The notes below the pieces were generated by a model. The model saw nothing but the letters and a program-made list of their open reading frames with translations. It had not been told where the DNA came from and made no database searches. 45,338 bases of DNA, from NCBI GenBank assembly GCA_045576295.1, contig JAZNGF010000053.1:1-45338 (forward strand). Reading direction: 5' to 3'. The position numbers and the translations under genes were made by a program. This stretch comes from CAVALG01 sp045576295 (GTDB lineage: Bacteria > Bacillota > Clostridia > Oscillospirales > Acutalibacteraceae). Positions 1-8,628 of this stretch are shown here, in pieces; position 1 is the first letter of the stretch; the number at the start of each line of letters is the position of its first letter.

Positions 1-549
1 TATTTTGGATATGGCAAATATACAAGCGATTATCAAGCGTATAGTTATTGGTTTAACATGATGAATCGTTGTTATAACCCCAAATATTTATCTACAAGGC
101 CTACATATTTACAATGTTATGTTTGTGAAGAATGGCATAATTATCAAAATTTTGCAAAGTGGTTTGAAGAGAATTATTACGAAATATCTGGACAAGAAAT
201 GTGTTTAGATAAAGATATATTAGTAAAGGGTAATAAAGAATATTCTCCAAAAACATGTGTGTTTGTAACTGCTTTAATTAATTCTATTTTTACAAAATGT
301 GATAGCAAAAGAGGAGAATGTAGCATTGGTATATCGAAAAAAGACGGTGGCAAATATAGAGCCTATGTTAGCAATTACGGCAAATCTAAAGCAGGTTTGC
401 ATTCATTTGAGAATGAAATAGATGCATTTAATGAGTATAAACGTGAAAAAGAAAGATACATAAAAGAGGTAGCAGACAAATTTAGAAATGATATACCTCA
501 AAAATTATATGAAGCATTATATCGGTATGAAGTGGAAATTTATGATTGA
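1..549 (+). CDS. HNH/AP2-type homing-endonuclease-like phage protein (5' end cut by window)
   Basis: The reading frame is open from base 1, so the true start lies outside the window; the first in-frame ATG (58) follows coding-looking residues (…YWFNMMNRCYNP) and is probably internal. The layout fits free-standing phage HNH proteins: an N-terminal part ending VCEEW-x4-NFAKWF, a degenerate HNH-like core (LDKDI…GN-x2-YSPKTC), then a C-terminal AP2-like DNA-binding part (KYRAYVSNYGKSK…HSFENEIDAFNEYK). Such genes are mobile and usually sit between phage genes without serving the phage directly. It ends 27 nt before the RecJ-like gene. The classical HNH histidines are not clear, so activity is uncertain; the family assignment is from motif pattern only. 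Confidence 0.55.
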   Translation, partial: YFGYGKYTSDYQAYSYWFNMMNRCYNPKYLSTRPTYLQCYVCEEWHNYQNFAKWFEENYYEISGQEMCLDKDILVKGNKEYSPKTCVFVTALINSIFTKCDSKRGECSIGISKKDGGKYRAYVSNYGKSKAGLHSFENEIDAFNEYKREKERYIKEVADKFRNDIPQKLYEALYRYEVEIYD

Positions 550-576
550 TATTTACAAATTAAGATAGGTGATTGA

Positions 577-2337
577 TTGAAATATAAATTATATAAAAAT
601 TCAAATAATGAAAATATTAAGATACGAGTTTTAGAAAATCGTGGTATTAAGGATGTAAATAGATATTTAAACCTTTCAGATAGTGAAATTATTAATTACA
701 GTTTGCTTTCAAATATGAACGTTGCCGTAGAATGTTTTGTAGAGCATTTTAATAACAAATCTCCTATTGCAGTTTTAGTAGATTCTGACGTGGACGGATA
801 TTGTTCAGCAGCAATGATGTATCTATATATTAAAAAGCTTGATAGCAATTATCCAGTTTCTTATATATTGCATAAAAAGGCAAAAGCACACGGTTTGAGC
901 GCAGATGTTGTTATACCTGAAGGTACTAAATTATTAATCATTCCCGATGCATCCACTAATGATTACGAACAATGTAAGAAAATAAAAGAACAGGGAATAG
1001 ACATTATAATTCTTGACCATCACGAAAAAGAATTTGATAACCCTAATGCAATTATTGTAAATAATCAAACAAGCGAAAAATATGAAAATAAAGATTTCTC
1101 TGGCGCAGGAATTGTGTATAAATTTTTACTTGCTTTAGATAGTGAATTTTGGGTTGAATATGCTGACGAGTTTTTGGATTTATGCGCTTGGGCAAACATT
1201 TCGGATGATATGGATATGCGTTCATATGAAACTAAACATATTGTTGATAAAGGCTTGAATAATATTCAAAATGATTTCTTAAAGGCTTTAATCAATGCTC
1301 AGGAATATAGTTTAAAAGGCAAGATTAACATACATAATGTTCAATGGTCTTTAACACCAGTCCTTAATGGTATGATTCGCATCGGTTCAGACGAAGATAA
1401 AGAACTTGTTTTTAGAGCAATGATAGGGGACTATGAAGAGTTCGATTATAAGAAACGTGGTCAAACTGAAACGATAAAAGAGAATATTTTTGACCGTGCG
1501 GCAAGGATAAGTAAAAACGCAAAATCACGTCAAGATAACAGTCGCAAAAGTGGTATTGCAAAAATTATCGAAGTTCTTGGTGAACAAAACCCAGAAAACA
1601 AGGTTGTTGTCGCAGATGTTACAACAATTTTAGATGAAGGATTAACTGGCGTAGTAGCCATTAAAGTTGCTGAACACTTTAATAAACCTTGTATTTTATT
1701 AAAGGAAATGAAAACAGATGATGATACAAAGGTTTTTGGTGGCAGTATGAGAAACTTTGACAATAGCCCTATTGATAGTTTTAAAGACATTATTAATTCG
1801 TGTCCAAGTTTTAATTACTGTATGGGACATCCTAATGCTGCTGGAATAAGCATTAATGCCGATAATGTAGAAAATGGTATTCGGGAACTTAACGAAAGAT
1901 TAAAAGATGTCGTTTATGATACTACATACCGTGTTGATTTCATTAAAGATATGAATGATGTTGATTTTGTTTTAATTAATGAAATGGCGCAATTAGAAAA
2001 TATAGTGGCAAAAGGCATTGATACACCTTTAATTGCGATTGAAAACATAGAGTTGAGAAAACAAGATTTTGCAGTAAAAGGAAAAAACGCTGATACATTA
2101 CAATTCTCTTTTAATGATATCGAGTTTATTATATTTGGCGCAAATGAGCTATTAAAATGGTTTGACAACTGTTGGGACGAAAATGAAATTGTTATGTTTG
2201 ACTTGGTGGGTGAACCTAAAATCAATGATTTTAACGGTGTAAGAACGATTCAAGTAAATATTAAAGATATTAATTTTAATGGTACTAAAGAAGGTACTGA
2301 GGAAGATATAGAAGACGATGAAGAAGCAGGATGGTGA
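577..2337 (+). CDS. RecJ-like DHH-family single-strand DNA exonuclease (phage)
   Basis: A 586-aa DHH/DHHA1 phosphoesterase, close to the usual RecJ length. Visible motifs are DSDVDG (residues 69-74), D124, DHH (147-149), SGAG (175-178), and a C-terminal GHPNAAG (417-423) typical of the DHHA1 domain. The aspartates and histidines bind the catalytic metal ions, so the core looks intact. RecJ enzymes degrade single-stranded DNA 5'-3' in recombination and repair; here it probably serves phage replication. The start is TTG, preceded by AGGT a few bases upstream; there is no suitable ATG. The acidic tail (residues ~570-586) could bind a partner. It lies 4 nt before the DnaE-like gene, so the two are probably co-translated. 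SPbeta YorK is the closest analogue I can name. Confidence 0.85.
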   Translation: MKYKLYKNSNNENIKIRVLENRGIKDVNRYLNLSDSEIINYSLLSNMNVAVECFVEHFNNKSPIAVLVDSDVDGYCSAAMMYLYIKKLDSNYPVSYILHKKAKAHGLSADVVIPEGTKLLIIPDASTNDYEQCKKIKEQGIDIIILDHHEKEFDNPNAIIVNNQTSEKYENKDFSGAGIVYKFLLALDSEFWVEYADEFLDLCAWANISDDMDMRSYETKHIVDKGLNNIQNDFLKALINAQEYSLKGKINIHNVQWSLTPVLNGMIRIGSDEDKELVFRAMIGDYEEFDYKKRGQTETIKENIFDRAARISKNAKSRQDNSRKSGIAKIIEVLGEQNPENKVVVADVTTILDEGLTGVVAIKVAEHFNKPCILLKEMKTDDDTKVFGGSMRNFDNSPIDSFKDIINSCPSFNYCMGHPNAAGISINADNVENGIRELNERLKDVVYDTTYRVDFIKDMNDVDFVLINEMAQLENIVAKGIDTPLIAIENIELRKQDFAVKGKNADTLQFSFNDIEFIIFGANELLKWFDNCWDENEIVMFDLVGEPKINDFNGVRTIQVNIKDINFNGTKEGTEEDIEDDEEAGW

Positions 2338-2341
2338 TTAA

Positions 2342-5300
2342 TTGTATAGTGCGTTACACAACCACTCACATTACAGTTTATTAGATGGTTATGCAACTCC
2401 AAAAGAATATTTAGAACAGGCAAAAAAAATAGGCCTTACGGCCTTTGCTATCACAGAGCACGGAAACGAGTATTCATGGTGCTATTTTGATAAGATTAAA
2501 AAAGATTACCCAGATATCAAAATGATTTATGGTGTTGAGTTCTATGAATGCTTTGATACTGAAATTAAGGATAAGGAGAGTAAGTATTTCCACTTAGTTG
2601 TTCTCGCAAAGAACGAAGAGGGAAGAAAAGCAATCAATAAATTAGTTACTAAATCTAATTTGGAAGGCTTTTATTACAAGCCTCGTGTTCAGCTAAGTGA
2701 CTTTGCACCTTACGCAAACAATCTTATTGTTTCTTCAGCTTGTTTGGCTTCTAAAATAGCAAGGGAATGCGATTTAGATAGATGTGTTGAGTATGTCAAT
2801 GAATATAAATCAATATTTCCTTATTTCTATTTAGAAATGCAGAGCCATAATCACATCGACCAAGAAATATATAATCAAAAAATTCTTCATCTTTCAAAAG
2901 TTACCGACACTCCATATATCATTACAACCGATAGCCATGCTGCTACAAAAGAAGATTTATATTATCAGGCAAGACACGTGCAAATTGCTCACGATTCGGA
3001 AACAATGAGTGAAACATATGAAGGTTGTTATTTGCAAAGCGAAGAAGAAATTCATGCAACTATGGACAAACAAATCGGCAAAGAAAATGTTGATATCGGT
3101 TTAGAAAATACAAACATTATTGCCGATATGATTGAAGAGGTAAATATGCCTTTTCAAAGTCCAAAATTACCTACATTTCCATTACCCGAAGGATTTGATG
3201 ACAATTACACATATCTAAAACATCTCGTTAATGAGGGTTGGGTTAAGCGTGGTTTTGATAAATTTCCTAAAGAAAAACAAGAGATTTACAGAGAAAGAAT
3301 TAACTACGAATTAGAAACCATTCATACTATGGACTTTGACGGATACTTTTTGATTGTTTGGGATTTTATTAACTTTGCAAGGTCAAAAAATATTATGGTT
3401 GCGCCGGGCAGAGGCAGTTGTGCAGGAAGTTTAGTTTGCTACAGTTTGCATATTACCGACCTTGACCCAATTAAGTACGGTCTGATTTTTGAGCGTTTTT
3501 TAAATCCAGAAAGAATTTCGATGCCGGACACTGACACAGATGTGTCTGACAGAGAAACTGTTATTAATTATTTAATTAATAAGTACGGCGAAAATCGTGT
3601 TTGTCAGATAATTAACTTTTCATATATCACACCAGTCGTTGCAATTAAAGACGTAGGAAAGGTTCTTGGGTTCAATTACAACGAAATGGATAAATTGAGC
3701 AAGAGATTTTCTTACGATACATTTGCTGAGTGTCTTGAAAACAATGAGAAATTTATCGCAGAACATCCTCAGTACGCAGAATTATTTGATATAGCAAGTA
3801 AATTAAGCGGAAGAATTAAAACCGTTTCTTGCCACGCTGGTGGCGTAGGCATTGTTGATACCGATATTAATGATTATATGGCAATGAAACTCGGTGGAGA
3901 TGGCGAACATGTAATTCAAGTTGATAAGAGAATTATCGAAGAAATAGGCATTATTAAATTCGATATTTTGGGTGTTCAAACTTTAAATATGATTAAAGAA
4001 ATTCAGACAGACCTCAATATTGACGAATACGATATTAATATTAACAATCCCGTTTTTGAAAATGATACTAAATCATACGAATTACTCAACAAAGCACTAA
4101 CTAATGGTGTATTCCAAGTAGAAAGCGCCGGTATGAAAGATTTATTAATCAGACTTCAAGCAAATTCTCTTGAAGATTTATCGGCAGTCCTTGCTCTATA
4201 TCGTCCCGATTCTATGGGAGCACTTGAAGAATATATAGAATGTAAGCACGACCCAAGTAAAGTTAAGTACATTCATCCTGATATGGAGCCTATTTTAAAG
4301 TCTACATACGGCTGTATGATTTATCAAGAACAATTGCTTGATATAGTAAGAACTTTCGGTGGAAGAAGCTACGGCGGTGCTGACTTGTTCAGAAAGGCGA
4401 TTGGAAAAAAGAACATTGAGTTGGTCAAGGAAGAATCAGCAAAACTATATCAAGAGATTATTGATAACGGATATAGTGAAGAAATTGCAAAAATGATTAG
4501 TGATGACCTATCTCAAAAAGGTGGATATCTATTTAACAAATCACATTCCTTCAGTTACGCCGTAATATGCTTCCAAACTGCATTTTTAAAAACATATTAT
4601 CCCATGTACTTTTTTAAGGCATTATTTAACCTTAATAAAGATAAAGCGGGAATGCTTAATAAATATATCTTAGACGCAAAACAGTTTGAAGTTAAAGTTC
4701 TGCCACCTAATATTAACAAATCACAAATGAATTTTTCAATTAACAATGAAGCAATTTTATTTGGATTATCGGCAATAAAAGGTATTGGAGAAAGTTTTGC
4801 AACTGAAATTTTAAATAATAGAAATTGCAATTTCGCTTCAATGCAAGACTTTATAGACAGAGTAAATCCAAAGAAGACGCAAATCATTTCGTTAATTAAA
4901 TCTGGAGCAATACCCTGTAAGGATAAAAAGAAGGCGTTAATGAAATATTTAATGTCAACTTATACTAAGGGGAATTTCAAGCCTGTCTCTTCCGTTCCGT
5001 CTCCTTACAGTAAACTTGAGGCATTTGGATTAAATGTTGATGATTATAGAGAAGGCAAAAAGGTCGATAAGGAACGCTTACTTTCTGATTACAACAAGGT
5101 GAGATTACAGAACTTCGAAATTAACGAGCAAGAAAAACTCAAAGCGTTTCAATCGGAGTGTTTTGACAAATATTTAAGGAATGAAGAGTTTTGGGAGTTT
5201 GAAAGTTTGCAAATATTCCTTAACAACAATCCTTTTGACAAAGCTTATGAATACTTAGAGCCTTTTAGTGAAGTTGAGATTGGTAATAAGTGTACTATTG

Positions 5301-5560
5301 TCGGCATTGTCGCAAAGGTACAAAAAAAGAAAGATAAAAATAAAAAACAATTTGCGTTTATGAATATCTATTCTTCCTTTGGATTAATTGAATGTATTGT
5401 ATGGCATTCAAAATTAAAAGAATATGAAGATATGGTTAAGGCTGGTCAGCAACTTGCTTTATTGGTTAAAAAAGATAACGAAGATAGGGTAGTGTTAGAA
5501 AAATTAAAGCCTTATGAGGTATGGTTACAACAAACTAAGCAGAAAGGGGTGCTTATATAA
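2342..5560 (+). CDS. DNA polymerase III alpha subunit, DnaE type (phage-encoded)
   Basis: A 1072-aa C-family polymerase, somewhat shorter than the ~1150-aa bacterial DnaE. Order: N-terminal PHP domain (HNHSHYSLLDG at residues 6-16, EHGN near 39), palm with GRGSCAGSL (~residue 353) and the catalytic acidic cluster MPDTDTDV (D396, D398, D400), third catalytic Asp at D541 in KFDILG, fingers/HhH region (SAIKGIGE), and a C-terminal OB fold (CTIVGIVAKV… to the end). The usual PDIDxDF motif is altered to PDTDTDV, but the aspartates remain. The start is TTG, 8 nt after AGGATGG. It probably copies the phage genome with the neighbouring helicase and ligase. It resembles SPbeta YorL. The stop overlaps the proposed ATA start of the next gene. 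Confidence 0.93.
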   Translation: MYSALHNHSHYSLLDGYATPKEYLEQAKKIGLTAFAITEHGNEYSWCYFDKIKKDYPDIKMIYGVEFYECFDTEIKDKESKYFHLVVLAKNEEGRKAINKLVTKSNLEGFYYKPRVQLSDFAPYANNLIVSSACLASKIARECDLDRCVEYVNEYKSIFPYFYLEMQSHNHIDQEIYNQKILHLSKVTDTPYIITTDSHAATKEDLYYQARHVQIAHDSETMSETYEGCYLQSEEEIHATMDKQIGKENVDIGLENTNIIADMIEEVNMPFQSPKLPTFPLPEGFDDNYTYLKHLVNEGWVKRGFDKFPKEKQEIYRERINYELETIHTMDFDGYFLIVWDFINFARSKNIMVAPGRGSCAGSLVCYSLHITDLDPIKYGLIFERFLNPERISMPDTDTDVSDRETVINYLINKYGENRVCQIINFSYITPVVAIKDVGKVLGFNYNEMDKLSKRFSYDTFAECLENNEKFIAEHPQYAELFDIASKLSGRIKTVSCHAGGVGIVDTDINDYMAMKLGGDGEHVIQVDKRIIEEIGIIKFDILGVQTLNMIKEIQTDLNIDEYDININNPVFENDTKSYELLNKALTNGVFQVESAGMKDLLIRLQANSLEDLSAVLALYRPDSMGALEEYIECKHDPSKVKYIHPDMEPILKSTYGCMIYQEQLLDIVRTFGGRSYGGADLFRKAIGKKNIELVKEESAKLYQEIIDNGYSEEIAKMISDDLSQKGGYLFNKSHSFSYAVICFQTAFLKTYYPMYFFKALFNLNKDKAGMLNKYILDAKQFEVKVLPPNINKSQMNFSINNEAILFGLSAIKGIGESFATEILNNRNCNFASMQDFIDRVNPKKTQIISLIKSGAIPCKDKKKALMKYLMSTYTKGNFKPVSSVPSPYSKLEAFGLNVDDYREGKKVDKERLLSDYNKVRLQNFEINEQEKLKAFQSECFDKYLRNEEFWEFESLQIFLNNNPFDKAYEYLEPFSEVEIGNKCTIVGIVAKVQKKKDKNKKQFAFMNIYSSFGLIECIVWHSKLKEYEDMVKAGQQLALLVKKDNEDRVVLEKLKPYEVWLQQTKQKGVLI
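5545..5549 (+). promoter_or_regulatory. Ribosome binding site that decides a non-canonical ATA start
   Basis: AGGGG (AAAGGGG with flanking bases) lies exactly 7 nt before ATA at 5557, the only sensible initiator in the helicase frame at the correct distance. No ATG, GTG or TTG occurs in that frame between here and 5677. Confidence 0.6.
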
Positions 5561-7794
5561 TCGAGAATTTTGATACAGATATAGTTTATGAATTAAAAAT
5601 AACAATCGTTGATGAAAGATATTATAGTGACGATACTTGTTGGGGTGTTTATCAATTCTCAGGTAATGCAGATGAAATGCCGGTAGGTGTTCAACCATCT
5701 TTAAATCCTTTTGACGAAGCCGATAAATCAAGAACTGATAAAATAAGCACTCTTTCTGGAAAGATGCAAAGATTACAAATTGGTGGTCAGTATGGACTGA
5801 AATGTAGACTTAAAAAAGATAATCGTTTTGGTTGGCAATATGAACCGATTTCAATTACTGCATTAATCCCTCAAAGCAAAGAATCGCAAATGATTTATTT
5901 AAAATCTTTAATATCCGAAGACGTTGCTAACAATCTGCTTGCTGCATATCCAAATATTGTTGAAGATGTAGTAAGTGGTAAGGTTGACGAAATTGACTAC
6001 AGTAAAGTAAAAGGCGTTCAGGCTTTTACTTGGAATAGAATTAAAGAAAAGATTTTTGACAACTATATAATGTCAGATATTATTGTAATGCTCAAACCTC
6101 TTGGTGTTACATTTGCAATGATTAAAAAACTGCAAAACGAAGAGCCGAATGCAGCATTGCTTAAACAACAGCTTTTAGATAATCCTTATATAATGACAAA
6201 AATTAGCGGATTGGGTTTTAAAAAGATTGATGACTTGGCAATGAAGCTTAAACCTGAATTATACAATTCTTTGGAGCGTTTAGTTGCTTTTACAAGATAT
6301 TATTTGAGTGAATTAGGCGACGGCGAAGGACATACTTGGGTATCTGAGAGTATATTAAAAAGTGCAATAAGTAACAATGTTCCGCAGTGTATGGAACATA
6401 TGGACAGACTTTTTGCTTCTGATTCTTTCTTACATTGTGAGGACGGAAAAGTTGGTCTAAAACATTATTACAATGTTGAAAATAAAATACACAGACTTTT
6501 AATTGATAAAAGTAAACAAATCAGCAACATTTCATTCACAGACGAACAAATTGAGAATGCTATCAAAGCCGCTGAAGACGAGCAAGGTTTTGAGTATGTG
6601 CCAGAACAACGAAAGGTAATCTATAAAACCTTGCAAAATACTGTAAGTTTTATCACTGGCAAGGCAGGTACAGGTAAAAGTAGTATTATGAGAGCTGTGC
6701 TTAAAGCATATCAAATGAACAATTATTCAATATCTGCTTGTGCTTTGAGTGCCATGGCTTCACAAAGAATTACAGAAGCAACTGGTTTCCCAGCAAGTAC
6801 AATACATAGAATGTTAGGTTGTCAGGGTGAGGGTAAATTTACTTTTAACGAAGATAATCCTATATATTCAAACGTTGTTTTTCTTGATGAGGGTTCTATG
6901 GTAAGTTCAAGTTTATTCTTGGCATTAGTTAAAGCTCTTAGTAAAAACACAAGATTTATTGTATCTGGCGACCACAAGCAGTTGCCACCAATAGGGTATG
7001 GTAATACATTCTCTGATTTAATAGATATATTAAACAAAGAATGTGTAAACAACTTAACTAAACCAATGCGACAGGCGGCTAAATCAGGTATATTATCAGA
7101 TGCAAATCGTATCAGAGACAATGTAAATCCAGTAACCGAAAATGCACAACCTAAAATCATTCACGGGGAATTGCAAGATATGTATTATATGTTTAGAAAT
7201 AACAGAGAACAGTTATTTAAAATAGCCGTTAATACATATTTAAAATCAATCGAAACAGATGGTGTGGACAATGTAGTAATAGCAGTTCCTCGAAAAAAGG
7301 ACTGTTTAAATAGCACATCAGAACTAAACAAGGTGATTCAAAACAAGTTGTTACCTGATGAAACACGATTCATTAAACTCAACGATACCGAATTTAGAGT
7401 TGGTGCCAAAGTAATGCAAACGGTCAATGATTACGACAAAAATGTTTTTAATGGCGAAATAGGGTATGTAACTGATATATATGAAAATGGCAAGACAAAA
7501 TGTTGTGATGTTAAGTTCGCAGAAAATAAAAAGATTACATATCAATTAAAAGAATTAGAACAACTTGACCTTGCTTATGCTATGACAGTACATAAGCTAC
7601 AAGGTGCAGGAAAACAAACAGTTATCGGTATTATAGATAATACTCATTATAAATTGCTTGACAACTGTATACTTTACACATTGTTAACCAGAGCAAAAAA
7701 GAGATGTCTGTTATTAGCAGAACCTCAAGCATTTTCAACTTGTATTAGAACAAGCCATAATAGACGAAATACATGGACACAGTTAGGAGATTAA
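5557..7794 (+). CDS. RecD2-like superfamily 1B DNA helicase (phage)
   Basis: ATP-dependent helicase with RecD2-like organisation: N-terminal OB-like strand region, an HhH-rich segment (ISGLGFKKIDDLA), then two RecA-like lobes. Walker A is GKAGTGKS (about residues 368-375), Walker B VVFLDEGSM, motif III GDHKQLPP, and the C-terminal helicase motif AYAMTVHKLQGAG. The frame is open and coding-like upstream of the first ATG (5677): residues such as YELKITIVDERYY fit the RecD2 N-terminal fold, so the protein probably starts at ATA 5557 (745 aa), 7 nt after AGGGG and overlapping the polymerase stop codon. If ATG 5677 is used the product is 705 aa without this part. It is likely the replication or repair helicase of the phage module. 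Confidence 0.85.
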   Translation: MIENFDTDIVYELKITIVDERYYSDDTCWGVYQFSGNADEMPVGVQPSLNPFDEADKSRTDKISTLSGKMQRLQIGGQYGLKCRLKKDNRFGWQYEPISITALIPQSKESQMIYLKSLISEDVANNLLAAYPNIVEDVVSGKVDEIDYSKVKGVQAFTWNRIKEKIFDNYIMSDIIVMLKPLGVTFAMIKKLQNEEPNAALLKQQLLDNPYIMTKISGLGFKKIDDLAMKLKPELYNSLERLVAFTRYYLSELGDGEGHTWVSESILKSAISNNVPQCMEHMDRLFASDSFLHCEDGKVGLKHYYNVENKIHRLLIDKSKQISNISFTDEQIENAIKAAEDEQGFEYVPEQRKVIYKTLQNTVSFITGKAGTGKSSIMRAVLKAYQMNNYSISACALSAMASQRITEATGFPASTIHRMLGCQGEGKFTFNEDNPIYSNVVFLDEGSMVSSSLFLALVKALSKNTRFIVSGDHKQLPPIGYGNTFSDLIDILNKECVNNLTKPMRQAAKSGILSDANRIRDNVNPVTENAQPKIIHGELQDMYYMFRNNREQLFKIAVNTYLKSIETDGVDNVVIAVPRKKDCLNSTSELNKVIQNKLLPDETRFIKLNDTEFRVGAKVMQTVNDYDKNVFNGEIGYVTDIYENGKTKCCDVKFAENKKITYQLKELEQLDLAYAMTVHKLQGAGKQTVIGIIDNTHYKLLDNCILYTLLTRAKKRCLLLAEPQAFSTCIRTSHNRRNTWTQLGD
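7785..7790 (+). promoter_or_regulatory. Ribosome binding site preceding a proposed ATA start
   Basis: AGGAGA is placed at the end of the helicase gene, 7 nt before ATA at 7798, the same spacing as seen at 5545-5557. It is the only good Shine-Dalgarno sequence upstream of the homing-endonuclease frame. Confidence 0.55.
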
Positions 7795-7797
7795 AAT

Positions 7798-8628
7798 ATA
7801 AGAAAAACAATTAATGAAGTTAATAAACTTGAAGTTCTCAAGGATTACAATGACGGTGTTTTAACGATACCTCAAATAATAGAAAAATATAACATATCGC
7901 AGAAAAGCATTTATAAAATCGTAAGAGAAAATGATAGACACTTTGAAAACATACGAAGAGCAAATGACTTTAATGTTCATTGGTTAGATAATATCGACAC
8001 TGAAGAAAAAGCTTACTTTTTGGGCTTTGTGTATGCTGATGGTTCACATCGCCCAGAAAGGCACTCTTTACATATTATACTTCAAAATGAAGATGAAGAA
8101 ATTCTTAGAAAATTTTATGAATTACTTGATTATAATAAACCAATTAAAAAATATTTAAACAAACAAGTTCAAAAGTATTATTCTCATTTTCGAGTCCAAA
8201 GCAAATATTTTTCAAATCGACTTACAGAACTGGGCGTTTTTCAAAACAAAGCTTTCAAAATAAAATTTCCTAATTGTCTAAATGAAAACCTATATTCTCA
8301 TTTTATACGTGGATACATAGATGGAGACGGTTGCATATTTGCTCCTGACAATATTTCAAAGTCAATGGTATCTATATGTGGAAATTATGATTTTTTATCA
8401 TCTGTTTCTAAAATAATATTTGAACAAACAGGTGTGCAATTACGACTATACCCAAATAATCATTCAGATGTTTATATCTTACAGTCAGGTGGCAGAGTAA
8501 GAGTAGAAAAAATTTTAAATTGGCTATATAACGATTCGCACATTTTTCTTAAACGAAAATACAACAAATATCAAAAAATTAAAAAATATAACGAAATAAA
8601 CCGCCCAAGGAGGACATCGGTTGCATAA
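7798..8628 (+). CDS. LAGLIDADG homing endonuclease with N-terminal HTH, free-standing
   Basis: Two LAGLIDADG-type helices are visible: AYFLGFVYADGS (about residues 72-83 from the ATA start) and IRGYIDGDGCIF (about 169-180), each carrying the acidic residue that binds metal. The N-terminal ~60 residues look like a helix-turn-helix (ILTIPQ-type: TIPQIIEKYNISQKSIYKIV) that would bind DNA. The first ATG-like starts lie inside motif 1 (8020), which would destroy it, so an upstream start is needed; ATA 7798 with AGGAGA 7 nt upstream fits best (276 aa). The frame is the same as the helicase and separated from it by one TAA and one codon. It overlaps the ligase start by 8 nt. Such enzymes cut empty alleles and spread themselves; no intron or intein boundaries are evident around it. 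Confidence 0.8.
   Translation: MRKTINEVNKLEVLKDYNDGVLTIPQIIEKYNISQKSIYKIVRENDRHFENIRRANDFNVHWLDNIDTEEKAYFLGFVYADGSHRPERHSLHIILQNEDEEILRKFYELLDYNKPIKKYLNKQVQKYYSHFRVQSKYFSNRLTELGVFQNKAFKIKFPNCLNENLYSHFIRGYIDGDGCIFAPDNISKSMVSICGNYDFLSSVSKIIFEQTGVQLRLYPNNHSDVYILQSGGRVRVEKILNWLYNDSHIFLKRKYNKYQKIKKYNEINRPRRTSVA

Noticed and set aside
5541..5565. Programmed -1 frameshift joining the polymerase and helicase
   Set aside because: No slippery heptamer or downstream pseudoknot-like structure is evident; AAAGGGG is better read as a ribosome binding site before an ATA start.
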